From: Mucor mucedo | Lineage: Eukaryota > Mucoromycota > Mucoromycetes > Mucorales > Mucoraceae | Reading direction: 5' to 3' | NCBI RefSeq assembly: GCF_025094135.1 | Contig: NW_026252353.1 | Location: 62,001-126,000 of the forward strand | DNA length: 64,000 bases | Part shown: positions 28,889 to 40,839 of the stretch, in pieces | How positions within the stretch are numbered: the first letter of the stretch is position 1 | Layout of the letters: every line of letters begins with the position of its first letter | Made by a program: the position numbers and the translations under genes | Notes under the pieces: generated by a model | Seen by the model: only the letters and a program-made list of their open reading frames with translations | What the model was told of the DNA's origin: nothing | The model's database searches: none

Positions 28889-31378
28889 TCACTTTTTTTT
28901 TATACATAAAAAAACCACAAGCACATACAGTCGTATAATTCCAAAACAGCTTTTTCCTCTAGAAGCTTTGCTAGTAAAAGGGTACCTCTTACTTCTGCTG
29001 ATTCTAGTTACTGTGTTGCCAGCTGGAATATCTATGATTACGAGCTCCATTTCGAGACCTAAAAAGAAAAAAGTCAATAAGAGAAAAAAATGATCTACTG
29101 CATGCCACTTACCCATCCTCAAAAATCCCACAGTATATAACTCGTTTATTTTACTAGGATTTACTTGCACCAATTCTTTTAACATATGTCGAAGAGTCTT
29201 GGGCAATTTGACCATACTATCATCCAAGTATTTATCGTCGATTGCTAAGACATTGTGAATAAGACCGAATTGTCGAAGCGGACACAAAGTAAATGAATAA
29301 GGACACGTGAGGAAATCTCGTGCGGCCAATCTACAAGCGATACGGATACCTCGTATTGCAGCACTTGTACAAATTTGTAGTGATGTATGTGATGACTTCG
29401 ACTGACTTGTTTTTTGAATAAAGGGTTGATGAAGTAAAATTAAGCTACTACAGTAAAACATCAACATAGATGCAATAACAGGTGCAAAATGGCCTACATC
29501 TTCGTTAAAATCGGGCAGCTGTATTTTTTTTAAAGCTTTTGGGAATTCGTTTCTCCATTGTGTTAATTCATAATCTAGTCGTGTCACCAAACCATCACTT
29601 CCATGCTGAGAACTGAATTTTTTGGCCTTTGGTGTATGCAGTCCTTGTAGTATCCTACCCAGAATTTCGGACAGTTTGATAAACTGCACAAACAATTCAT
29701 AAATTTGAGGCCATTCTCGGTTGGAATTTGTCTTGTAATTGTAAGGTGCCGTTAGACAAGGAGAGCGAGGAAGAACTTCGTTATTTAGAATACGATCTTT
29801 ATCAGCCTCGAATGCGTCCAAGACTTCTTCGATATCTGCACCAGGGTCAGGATAAGGAACATTAATGTCCTGTTATCAAGAATATTTAATAATCTTTCAA
29901 GTAGCCATGAAAAGCGACAAATACTTTACCTCATCGCGAAGATTGATAGGTCTTCCAAGAATGGCTGTTTGAAATCGATCTGTTATGTACAATGCCCACC
30001 AAGCCCGGTTACGAGTTTCCTTCTCTTTTTTTTGGGAGATCCCAGTCTTCACACGATCGATGAAGGCCAAGTAAATGAGCCTGCAAAGATTATGATAACT
30101 AATGATAGTACCGAAAGAGCTTTTATGCTTAAAATTACCAACCGAATAGCCTATAAAAAAGAACAGAGAATCAGTTTTTGCTTGTGATACTATTTAAAAG
30201 TACTTTACGTATCCTCCCAATTGCCAGCAAGCGGATGATTTTGAGTCTCTATCACCGCGATGATTTAAAATAATAATAATGGCTTGAACATTGGTTACAG
30301 TCTGCAGATTAGACCATTTCGAAATTATATATTCTGCTTGATCAAAGAAGTGGTTGGACCAACCAACAGGAACATCCCAAATTGCATCTGCAGGTAATTT
30401 CTTTTTTTCGATGTGGCTCCAAACTTTTACATTCGACAAACCGTGCAGCAGCGCATTTAACAATTCCCCAGGCGGATATGTATCAACTCTGTCACGGTGT
30501 TGTTTCAAAAATTCGGTCTTGTTGATAACTGGCAAGATAGGATATATATGAGAGAAATATCTGCACAGAAGTATCAGCGTAAACATTGGTCATATTTTTC
30601 ATACATTTGTAAATTATATTTACATTTTAAATAGTCGAACTGCAGTATACCTATCCACCTCAGTTACTGTTGTATATATGTATTTATGGATATCTTCACC
30701 TGAATGCATGTCTTCTGGTAAATGAAATACTGGTATTTTGCTAGGTCCCGGTTCACCGGGATCTGCGACCAGAACAACATTACCTCCGATTTTCTTAATC
30801 TTGTGGCCCTGAAATGTGCCTTGTTCATCTATTTTATTTGAAAAGAACTGAAGTGTCGATAGATCGCCTAAATAGTGTATACTATCATACGCTACACCGG
30901 ATGACCATTGTCTAGGGTCCAAGACACCATATTCCTCAAAAAGATTCGTCAAAATTGGTGCGCTCTTTTTTTTGAAACTGCTATTTCAATGGTTGTTTCC
31001 ATTTGATCAATACGTTCCTCTAATTCGTTCGTATCATATCTAATTGTTGGCAAATTAATAAGGTATTCTCTTTTTAAAAAGGCACACAAGATTATTGTAC
31101 CTCTGGGGTCCTCTCTTCTTTGCGCTGTACAAATATTTAGAGGTATGGCTTTACAAGTAATGAAACGCCCTACCCGAATGTAAACTCGCACTTCTCATTG
31201 TAAGCTTTGCAATTGAAACATATGTCATCAGCTTGAAGTGTACATTTAACTTTTCTTCGTCTACAAAAATCGCTAAAATATTTCTTTAAACCGCTTGTTC
31301 TGCTCTCATCAAGGATTACTTTGTTTGTTATTTTTACCAGGCTTTAGAAACTCGAGATTTTTTAGATTTGGGTTCCAT
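28889..31378 (-). CDS. Zn2Cys6 fungal transcription factor, C-terminus replaced by a nuclease-family fragment
   Basis: Start at 31378: exon 31378-31338 reads MEPKSKKSRVSKA. An intron leads to CDFCRRRKVKC and CFNCKAYNEKC, the CX2CX6C...CX2CX6C binuclear zinc cluster that binds DNA. Further exons give a coiled coil (ELEERIDQMETTI), the linker, and the fungal middle homology region (YILPVI-type IYPILPVINKTEFLKQH near 30540, then LLNALLHGLSN and a helical block at 29821-29260 with HQPFIQK). At about 29257 (LRQFGLIH) the sequence changes abruptly into NVLAIDDKYLDDSMVKLPKT, the third copy of the nuclease-like family, and runs on to 28889. The last third of the regulatory domain is therefore lost. 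A LINE poly-A end lies 22 bp upstream of the start codon. Probably non-functional or altered. Confidence 0.8.
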
Positions 31379-31398
31379 TTTAAAGAAGGAAAAGGCAA

Positions 31399-31400
<2 letters not shown>

Positions 31401-31432
<32 letters not shown>
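31401..31432 (-). repeat. LINE poly-A tail (32 A on the minus strand)
   Basis: Uninterrupted 32-T run on the plus strand at the 3' terminus of LINE copy 3, preceded on the minus strand by an AATAAA-containing segment. Confidence 0.92.
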
Positions 31433-31433
<1 letters not shown>

Positions 31434-33028
31434 TAAATAAATTTTTATTAAGGGTATGATTTAATACAAAAAATTTTTTTTTTAAGTCACACATCGCGGA
31501 GTGGTGGAACTTAATGAAACGAATGATCGTGGATGGCATAAGCTATAGAATTAGTCTTTGTTGGAAGGAGGATTGATAATCTTGTTGATTTGGAGAATAA
31601 TTCTGGACACTGATTTGGGTAGGTTGGCAACATCAAAAGGTCGCGGATTGTCGGTGCCATAAAGCCAGTAAAGGTTCCATATTTGCCAGAGGGTGGTAGA
31701 AAGTATGGAAAGATACCATTCTTCGTGTTGCACAGACAATGGATGTTTTAGATTGCAGATTGATTCATATAACATCGAAGGTGTAAATTCAAGATATGGG
31801 TAGTAGTGGGACAGTACCCTCTGCCAAAGCTGTCGCTTTATGGGGCACTCCACCAAGAAATGTAGAATTGAGTCTTCGGCAGTACCACAGAAAGAGCATT
31901 GAGGGGAAGTGACGTTACCAAAATGTTTATACATCAGTTGTTTTGTAGGGATGCATTTAGAAAAAGCCCGATAGTAAACGGTACGTGCTTGTGGGTACAT
32001 ACGGCAGCTCCAAAATTGTTTTATATTCCGTATTGGGAAATTGTGAACGGTTTTATAGTGCTGCTGATAGTACCTGCGTAAGACAGTAGGGTTAAATTGA
32101 CCCCAGAGTGGCTGAAGTCGCATTTGAGACACTAATTCGTGAGATGTCAATTGTCTTAATGTCTGGCAATTGAGTCGTTGCGGCACAGCTGTACGTCGTG
32201 GCCAATATTATTTTATTTTATGCGAGAAAAAGATAATGTTTATTGATACTATGTGAAACTAAAAATATAAAAATACAATTTGGACCCCGATGCTCTCATG
32301 CAGCATCCTTCTTTACTCGCTTTAACCTTTTGGGTATTGTTGGCTTAAATCTTCGTGCCGGCTTGGTCCATCGATTCCACCTCTGGATGAACAATGGTAC
32401 CGGCCCGACAGAGAGGACCATTCTTCGGGTAGTGTGGGAGCAGGTGCTGCAAGAATATGTGGCCATACAAACGCTTCAAGTTTAATAGTACGAGTACATA
32501 TAATATCATTGGCCAGAGTTTGACACAGCCTTGGAAAGCGAGAGAATTCACTTGGGACTCGTATGCGCAGTCGTTGTTGGTGCTCATCAAATACCAAGAA
32601 AGTGCCCGCTGCAAAATTTCGATGTCTGAGTGACCAATGAGAACTATCTGGAACCTGAATGACCTTACGAAGTGGAAGAGCCAAAATAGTAGAAACAGGG
32701 GCATCTATCATTTGGAATTTGGTTGAAGATTGAAAATAATCAAACGTATCAAAAATGACATGCCATATTGAAAACTTGTTCAAGATTGGGCTCTTTCGGA
32801 ATTCAAAGTCATATAATGGGAGCAGTGGATACATCGATGCATTTTAGAAGTGGCTGAGGTGATCAAGCATGATAGGAAACACAAAAGATGGGTACACGTT
32901 AGGCGCTAACAAATAGTTCAACCATCGTTTTTGGAGGACTTTGTGTTGGATGACTGGATCTAGTACTTTGAGACCACCAACCTCATGTGGTAAATGTTGT
33001 AAAAATAGAAAAGGGAAAGGGCAAGTAC

Positions 33029-33544
33029 TGTTACGACTAAGTCGTCTCTAATTTTATTTAAAAAGAAGATAGAGATAATTCTACAAAACTAATAAGGGGT
33101 ATTTATATACAATTTGAAAGGTATCAAGAGGAGGGTATTGACAGTGTCCAGCATCGGTGATTCCATAACAAGCAAAACCTTGACAGTCATCACTTAATTG
33201 ACGGTTCTACTAAATATGGGAAAAGAAGGCAGAAGGAAGAAGGAAAGACCAAAGCCACGTAAACAGGTTTATGGATTATAAAACTTACTTTACCGAGGTC
33301 AAGAAATAAATAGATATAAAGAAGTAAATAAACAATTATACAAACAATAGCACTCATTTCCATATACGTATAGCTCAGGTCCTATGAGACTCTTCGCTCG
33401 ATATACGTTACACAGCATTGTTTTATTGATAGAGGTAAATTGTGGAACAACTAATTCCCACCAGTGTGATTATATGGAATTATGTCCTCAATGGATCATC
33501 TCCGATAGTTCTACTCTAGGTGTGTTGTTATCTTATCCTCAACA
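33029..33544 (+). mobile_element. 516-bp solo LTR in the LINE
   Basis: Starts TGTTACGACTAAGTCGTC and ends CCTCAACA, the TG...CA rule. The flanks are GTAC (33025-33028) and GTAA (33545-33548), a 4-bp duplication with one mismatch. No coding sequence. The palindromic start (ACGACTAAGTCGT) is typical of some fungal LTR families. Confidence 0.82.
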
Positions 33545-33798
33545 GTAAAAACAGCATTTCCAAACGGAGACTGGGTTTTTTCTTTTGCCATATAAATTGG
33601 TAGATTGTGGATCGAATATCTTTAAAGAATTGTTTAGTCGGATTGAAAAGACGTAGACAGTACCATATTTTAGATAGTAGTAGGATATTTGCGATAGTAA
33701 CTCGACCCTGTATGGACAGCTGTCGTTGAGAAAAAAACGTAGCTTTGGTGTCGAATACTAGTCAGTAGTTTACTCTCCAGCGATTTTCGTTGTTGAGT

Positions 33799-34764
33799 TT
33801 AGTATGGCAGATAAAAACCAAGATATCTCAGTATCGAAAGTGAAGATTCATGATAGTAGGTCAAAATGGCTCTAGAAGTTAGGAACGTTTCCCAATTGCT
33901 ATCATGTTTACCATTGAGTGAGAATGCTTCGGATTTGTCTTCGTTTAATTTGGCATTAGACACCCTAGCGTACTTATCCATTCGGTACTCAAGGCCATCT
34001 AGTTCGAGAGCGTCTTTTACAATCACACAAACGTCATCTGCATATGCTAAACATTTGATAGGAGTACTGACAGTATTAATAGTTGAAGGCAGTTGAAAGC
34101 CTGTAATACTATCATCTTGTAATATAGACATGATGAACGGTTCAAGAGCTAAATTAAATAATAAAGGTGATAACGGGTCGCCTTGTCGTAAACCACGCTT
34201 TTGTGAAACTGCGTCAGTGAAATATCCATTGATGTTGACATATACAGTATTATCAAAAAATAGTCGGCGAATGCATATAATGAATGACCTGGGGAATCCA
34301 AAGCGTTTAAGAACTCGACACAGGTATAGAGGGTGAACCCGATCATAGGCTTTTTCCTGATCAAGTAAGATCCCAAAACCAGGGCAGTCAAATCCACGTG
34401 CTTGATCTAAGATCATGGACAGTGCTAGACCATTATCACCAATAAATCGTCCGGATATAAAACCCGTTTGATAGGGATTGATAAACTTGTTCATCATAAA
34501 ACCTAACCTTTGAGCGAGTAGTCGTGTAAAATTTTTGGCGTCACAATTGATTAATGAGATTGGTCGCCAGTTCTTTAGTAGACACAGATCCCCTTTTTTT
34601 GGTAACAGTCGCACTCGAATATCTTGCCAAGATGTTGGGAATACACCCTCCAAGGCTTGATTATATAAATCTGTGATTAGTCTCTCTAACATGGGAATTT
34701 GGAATAGTACTGCGAGATAAGGATAACTAAGTCCATCTGCACCAGGACTACTTTGCTTTGTCAA
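33799..34764 (-). pseudogene. LINE reverse transcriptase domain
   Basis: Open for 321 codons: SSPGADGLSYPYL, LPKKGDLCLLKNWRPISLIN, GFISGR, LDQEKAYDRVH, RGLRQGDPLSPLLFNLALEP and the catalytic CLAYADDVCVIV. These are RT motifs 0 to 5 in order. The palm aspartates are intact, but the element has lost its endonuclease and the frame is broken downstream by an LTR, so it cannot be active alone. Confidence 0.93.
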
Positions 34765-36129
34765 ACGTGAAGCTTGTTCTATTTAATCATCAATAGTAAA
34801 CGGTTTCATAAGTTTTACAGCATCATTGGGGTCCAGCGTCGTTGAAAACTGAATGTCGTCCAAGTAATCTTGTATGGCGTCGTCACTGACTGGTTCGGCA
34901 TCGTAGAGATGTTGATAGAACTGTCGGGCTGACGTTTTCATTTGATCCGTATCGTTTGACACTGTTGGAGGGCTATCTGAACTAGACGAAGGAACTTGTA
35001 TCCCAGACATATATTGTTGGGCGGTTCGAGTTTTATGTATAGCTTTCAAATATTTGGCAGACTTTTCACCTTTCTCCCGCCAAACCACACCAGCTTTTAA
35101 TGCAGAGATGTCGACTAACTCTTGTTGTAGAGTTTCAATCATCTGATCAATTTTTGGTAGTAGTAACAGGAGCGTGGCTAGCGGTGGTTTAGATCTCAGT
35201 AGCCTATTTCGTTTACGCTCGAGAAGTTTCAATGATGATGCTCGCCAGGAGACATGTTTAATACCAAAAGATTTAATACATTGTTTCGTGACATCTTTGA
35301 TTTTTTCCCACAAAAGTTGTGCATTATTCGTATTAGTGTCAGTTAATGTTTGCTCGATTTTGGTTGAAAGTAGAACTTGAAACTTCGGGTTGGTTGCATA
35401 GGCTGGGTTACCACGCCATAAGCGAGGGCCCATTTTTGAGGTACCTAGGTGTCTCATTAATTGGTGAAGTGTTGCTGATAGGTACCTCGGGTAGACTACT
35501 TTGAGAGAAGAAGTCCATGGTGGTATCAGCAAATTGAAAATTGATCTCCATTGACGAGTCATCCTTGTCCGTGGGATTAGCGTCCGATGGGGGTTCAGGG
35601 CTGGTATCACCGTCTTTATAGGCCGGTGTCAAGCTAATACTGGGAAGCGTGTTGTTTTGTATTTTGTATTGGTCGTGTGGGTGTGGGATAAGTCGAACAA
35701 CGGTAGAATTACTGGTTACAGTGGATTTTTTGTAGCGGGTGATGTTGTCGCCAAACAGCTTTACAATAGTAGAAGCAAGAAAAGGTCGTTTGATTGCTTG
35801 TTTGCAAGTTAAGAGAGCAGGTTCAAGTGTTGTTACAGAAGTAGCGTCAGAGTCGACTATTCTATCAGTGGTTTCTGTGAGATGTGCTGTAGATTCCTTA
35901 GAATCTGCACCTAATGGGCAGTTTTGCTCGGTGTCCTTCGAGCGTGAGAGGTAAGTTTTTGAACATCGAATGCGAATCAAGTTAGGTTGAGGAGTCTTTG
36001 TTGGTTCTGAAGGCGTAGAGATTGTTATAATTGCTTGATATCTTTTGTGTCGTACAAAACTAAAGTTTTTGTACGGAGGGAAAGATGAAAGTCACTTATT
36101 TATTAATTTCATCACTTATTTTTTCACGT

Positions 36130-38321
36130 GGGATTGATGACGCGTACTGACATTGAAAACGTTTCAAGATAAAACCTCCCTCTTTTTCTTTTTTCTTTTT
36201 TCTTTTTTCTTTTTTCTCTTTTCTTTATTTTCTCACCTGCTTCTTATTTTTGTTCTTACTACTATGTCCGGAGATATTAAGTATTTAGAGGGTAAGTAAA
36301 GCGTAACTCATTTTGAAATACTCTTATTGATACTAAATGCTTTCTTTTTTAAACGCGATTTAGTTGTCTCAGCAAGTATTCAAAAGCTTGCCAAAGAAGA
36401 TAAAGTTGTCGACTGGGACAAATTTGTAAAAGAGGAAGGAGATTTAATCATCAGTAGCTACAACGGTGACAATTTGAATTCATTTAAAGGCGATTAGAAA
36501 CAGCGTTTTAAAAACACCTTGTCCCACCTTAACTTACGTATGGAAATCACTTCAGGAGAAAGAAATGCCTGGAAAGATTTAATTACTGATAAAATCAAAG
36601 TGCCAAGAAAGTCTCCTGCTTTGTCTTCTGCAAATCAATCTTCAACATCTTCTACAACAAACTCTTCAAGGCATAACAACTTGATAACTAAAGAACAAAG
36701 AATCAACGTGTTAAAGTTGTATGATGATTTAAACAATGAAAACAAATGGAAGCTTGCTTGTTCCGGAAGATACGTAGAAGATATAATGAAAGAAGCAGTA
36801 CAAACAGCCAAATATGAACACCCTTCCGCCTCCTTTATTTTGGATCTTGCCGACACAATCTGGTTAAGCAAGTTCACAAAGGATGAATGTAAAGAAATCA
36901 AGTATTTCAATAATAAGAAGCCAGAAAAAATCAAGAAGAATATATTGATTCTTTTGATAAAGAAGAGCTTGAAACTGCTCGTGATTATTATAACGAAGCA
37001 AGCAAGAAGAATTTTGGATTTGGTGGACCATATGATCAACGCTGGATTCAACGTTCCATAACTGATGCTGCTGACCCATAACTGATGCTGCTGACCCATA
37101 ACTGATGATGCTGACCCACAACTGATGCTGCTGACCCATAACTGATGCTGCTGACCCACAACTGATGCTGCTGACCCATAACTGATGCTGCTGACCCACA
37201 ACTGATGCTGCTGACCCACAACTGATGCTGCTGACCCATAACTGATGCTGCTGACCCACAACTGATGCTGCTGACCCATAACTGATGCTGCTGACCCACA
37301 ACTGATGCTGCTGACCCATAACTGATGCTGCTGACCCACTACTGATGCTGCTGACCCATAACTGATGCTGCTGACCCACAACTGATGCTGCTGACCCATA
37401 ACTGATGCTGCTGACCCATAACTGATGCTGCTGACCCATAACTGATGCTGCTGACCCATAACTGATGCTGCTGACCCATAACTGATGCTGCTGACCCACA
37501 ACTGATGCTGCTGACCCATAACTGATGCTGCTGACCCATAACTGATGATGCTGACCCATAACTGATGCTGCTGACCCATAACTGATGCTGCTGACCCACA
37601 ACTGATGCTGCTGACCCATAACTGATGCTGCTGACCCACAACTGATGCTGCTGACCCATAACTGATGCTGCTGACCCACAACTGATGCTGCTGACCCATA
37701 ACTGATGCTGCTGACCCACAACTGATGCTGCTGAACTTTTTGAATTCAACAATATTATAAATTTAGTCGACTTTTCAGAAGAAGATTTACACCACCACGT
37801 CTGGCTATTTGTATATACTTGTTTTAGATCTGGGGGGCATTGAAGCAAATCTTGGAGAACGCGGAAGCGTTGCATCCGCTCTTGGAAGAAATGAGAAGAG
37901 AGGCTTGGAAGCTGTAGAAAGAAGAGAGAGAAAAGCTCCGGGGGCCAAGGTGGACATTCTTTTTAAGGCAGGAGGTATTAATGAAGTAGGCTGCTCTGAA
38001 ATTGGTAAAGACAACGTACTAGCAATCGATGACAAATACTTGGATGATGGTATGATTAAATTGCCCAAGACTCTTCGACACATGTTAAAAGAATTGGTGC
38101 AAGTAAATCCTTGTAAGATAAACGAGCTATATACCGTGGGATTTCTGATGATGGGTAAGTGGCATGCAGTAGATCATTTTGTTCTCTTATTGACTTTTTT
38201 CTTTTTAGGTCTCGAAATGGAGCTCGTAATCATGGATATTCCAGCTGGCAAGACAATAACTAGAATCAGCAGAAGTAAGAGGTACCCTTTTCCTAGCAAA
38301 GCTTCTAATATTGTAAAATAA
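36130..38321 (+). pseudogene. Paralogue of the 19.2-kb nuclease-like gene, disrupted by a minisatellite
   Basis: Shares the leader, first exon (ATG 36264), introns and most of the sequence of the gene at 19232-20791. Damage: a TAG replaces the Trp codon near 36495, a frame change near 36935-36960, a 660-bp 20-mer array inside the exon (37061-37734), an extra G near 37833, and a premature TAA at 38319. The array is a multiple of three in length but contains stops in the sense frame. The 54-nt second intron is kept and is still stop-free. Confidence 0.92.
37061..37734. repeat. 20-bp minisatellite, 33 full units plus a partial one
   Basis: Unit ACTGATGCTGCTGACCCATA with common variant ...CCCACA and rare third-position changes (GATGATG at about 37107 and 37547; CCCACT near 37340). 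It starts and ends inside coding sequence that in the intact paralogue (about 20036-20056) is a single TTGATGCTGCTGAAC. The minus strand is free of stops in all three frames, which produces long spurious reading frames. Confidence 0.97.
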
Positions 38322-40839
38322 ATAAACACCAACTGATGAATGACGCTATAAAACGGGGTGATAAACTACTTTTGTTTTTTTTCAAACCGTACCAAAAGAA
38401 AAAAAAAATGCGTGCCCAGTCCAGGTATGGGGAGAGCGCCAATCACACACTTTATATATTTGCCGCTTATCATATTATGTACTCTCTGCACCCCTCCCCC
38501 TTTTTTTTTTGAATATATTACACGCCAAGATATCATTAAAAGAAAACCAAGTCAATTTTACAGAACATGCCATGACGGATACCCATATTTATTTACAATT
38601 TGGGGCTCTTGAATAAGAGAATACTATTTGCCATAACTTTCTACAGTGCACTTTTAGTGTTTTCGTTTACATCCTTCGAATTCGATTCAAGTGATTTATC
38701 TTCCGGGAAGTATAATGACTAGAACTATATTGAATGTAAGATTAATAAAGAAAAAGAAGAATATGCAATATTACCTGTCCATAATAATTTAAACACAAAA
38801 GCCACCATAATATATCAAGACTTCTACATGACATGCGCTTCCAGTAGCAAACGGTAACCTCACCAATAATGCATACAGTTATACTACCTTACTTAGGAAC
38901 TTGATAACTCCACCAATGATGTGCTAAAAAGCCCTTTGTCACTGTAGAGCACGATAATATATTCAGCGTATGACACACACCTGTTCCTCTCTAAATTTTA
39001 CCTACAGAAATCATAATGTGAATATGGAGCGTCGCTAATTCTTCATGTTAAATGCAGAGTCTTACCAATCCATAATAATATGAACACGAAGGCAATATTA
39101 GGATATGATGTGTTCCACGAGACAAGCACATCTACGTATATTGAACCGGGCTCTTGAGTTAGAGAATAATACTTGCTTTTGTCCTGTAATGAAACAAATT
39201 GAGTATATCAGTCATGATGAACCGATCATACAAGCTTCCCTATACCTTTTTGGCAACCAGTTATAATTCATAAACCCAATTTGTCAATATAAATCCTTGC
39301 CATTTTTGACGTGCATTGATTGCTGACTCTGATTAGAAAAAAAAAACCTCCCTGGCTTCAATAGTTGTCCAACATAAAAATTAGACGTCTAAAAATTGAC
39401 TGGGAATCGAGCCATTCATACTAATGTCCAATCACAAGATACACTAGAGGTGGTATACTGCTTTTTAGGGTAAACTTGATTTCTTGTATGACAGCAGCGA
39501 GATCGAGTCACTCTTTTTAGAATGAACAGCTGGTAAAGTAGTCATTGCATAGCATGGGTTGTAATGTTTCAGCCACATATATGAACAGGGTAAAGGCACG
39601 GTGCGACTTTTCTTTTGTTCTGCTATACGAGACGCGTTAATGGCAGTAGTCTAAATCCCTTGTTCACGTAAATGTCTTTAATTGTCTAAAGAAACACTAG
39701 CTTTTATAATAGTTACACATTTTATCAGTGATTCAGGCTATATATGTAGGTGTAAAAAAGACACAGAGTCTCTAAAATATAACAGAGCAAAACACACAAA
39801 CCTTTTTCTATTGCTTGGAGGTGATTTTGTTATTGAGGTGAGCTGTGGTGATTCTTAAGCGCTCTTTGATTTCTAACTTCGTCAAAACAAGAAAAAAGGC
39901 TAACATATGCCCGACCCGACACCGCTAAACTTGTAGCAGATTTTAATTGAAGAAAGAGAAGGAAAGGATGCAGTTTTTTAAATGCATCTTTTGCCTGAGT
40001 TTTTATGAGTTTGACTTGACTACCTCTGGTGGGGCGCTTCCAGACATGTTTCAAAAAAATCGGGCCATATGATCTACATGACTACCGATATGACTGCCTC
40101 TGGGTGAGTGAATGTGTTTGCGCAGCCATAAAAACAAAATACGTTACACAAAACTACTATTTTTCATGCCACAGAAATTGGAGTCTTCACGTTACCCAAC
40201 CATCTTTTTTTGTCACTCGATGACCAAAGAAAGTTTAGACCTTGGATTGACTAACTTAATTTCCTTCAGGCAACGTTTTTTGATAAAAGACTGTAGTCCA
40301 TCTTTTTTTTATTACAATTGAGAGAGTCTCATGCTTTTTTATAAGAACAAGTTGTGGGCTACATATTTACACATACAATTTCAAAGGCCAGCATTGACTG
40401 TAATAACTATGCCCCATATTACAGTAATTTATCAAATTTTCGGTAAACTAAATTTCTGGCCAAATGTTTTTTTACGATGGCTGTTAATCCTTCCTTATAT
40501 AGCAGGATCTCTTTGATTTTTTTTACGATGGATGGCTGTCAATCCTTCTTTATTATTTATTAAAAAGAAAAAAAGGTCATGTATAAAGAAAGGTTGTATG
40601 TTATGTAAAATCATCTGCATTAAAAACTTGAGAAACTATCTTCATAAGTTGGACGCATTTTACACTCTTTAGCAAAATGATGTCGCAAGAAAAAAAATTA
40701 AAGTATCACTCTTTATTAAAAAATAGCAGTGTCGTATGATTTAAAAAAGAGTGTCGCATCCAAAAAAAAAAAAAAAATTGATAAAAGTGTATCTTTATTG
40801 GAGGTAGAAATAGACTAAAAGAACTTTGCTGTTATGAAC
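38322..40839. other. Gene-poor interval with decayed repeats
   Basis: No convincing gene. A segment near 38603-38632 (CTCTTGAATAAGAGAATACT) recurs diverged at 39149-39179. CCATAATAATTTAAACAC (about 38780) recurs at about 39068. ACGATGGCTGTTAATCCTTC (about 40476) recurs at about 40527. The small minus-strand frame at 39830-40054 is protein-like but unrecognised. Confidence 0.5.

Larger units (their letters stand above)
31401..36060 (-). mobile_element. LINE copy 3 (minus strand) with poly-A tail and internal deletion
   Basis: Reads leftwards. An ORF1-like piece (35980-35408) passes near 35440 straight into ORF2 sequence that normally follows the endonuclease (NPAYATNPKFQVLLSTKI), so the end of ORF1 and nearly all of the endonuclease are deleted. 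Then come the reverse transcriptase (34764-33799), a solo LTR insert, and the C-terminal part with a zf-RVT-type knuckle (CSFCGTAEDSILHFLVEC, near 31890). The 3' end is a 32-A tail (T-run 31401-31432). The 5' end is uncertain; a hairpin at 36051-36075 lies close to it. Confidence 0.88.

Noticed and set aside
31309..31539. Minus-strand small protein with a lysine run
   Set aside because: Reads through the LINE poly-A tail and into the regulator's leader; not a gene.
36635..37721. Long minus-strand reading frames (up to 354 codons) with a periodic GQQHQLWVSSIS pattern
   Set aside because: Translation of the antisense of a 20-bp minisatellite that happens to lack stops in all three frames; no gene context.
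37061..37734. CRISPR-like array
   Set aside because: Units are contiguous 20-mers without spacers, in a eukaryotic pseudogene.
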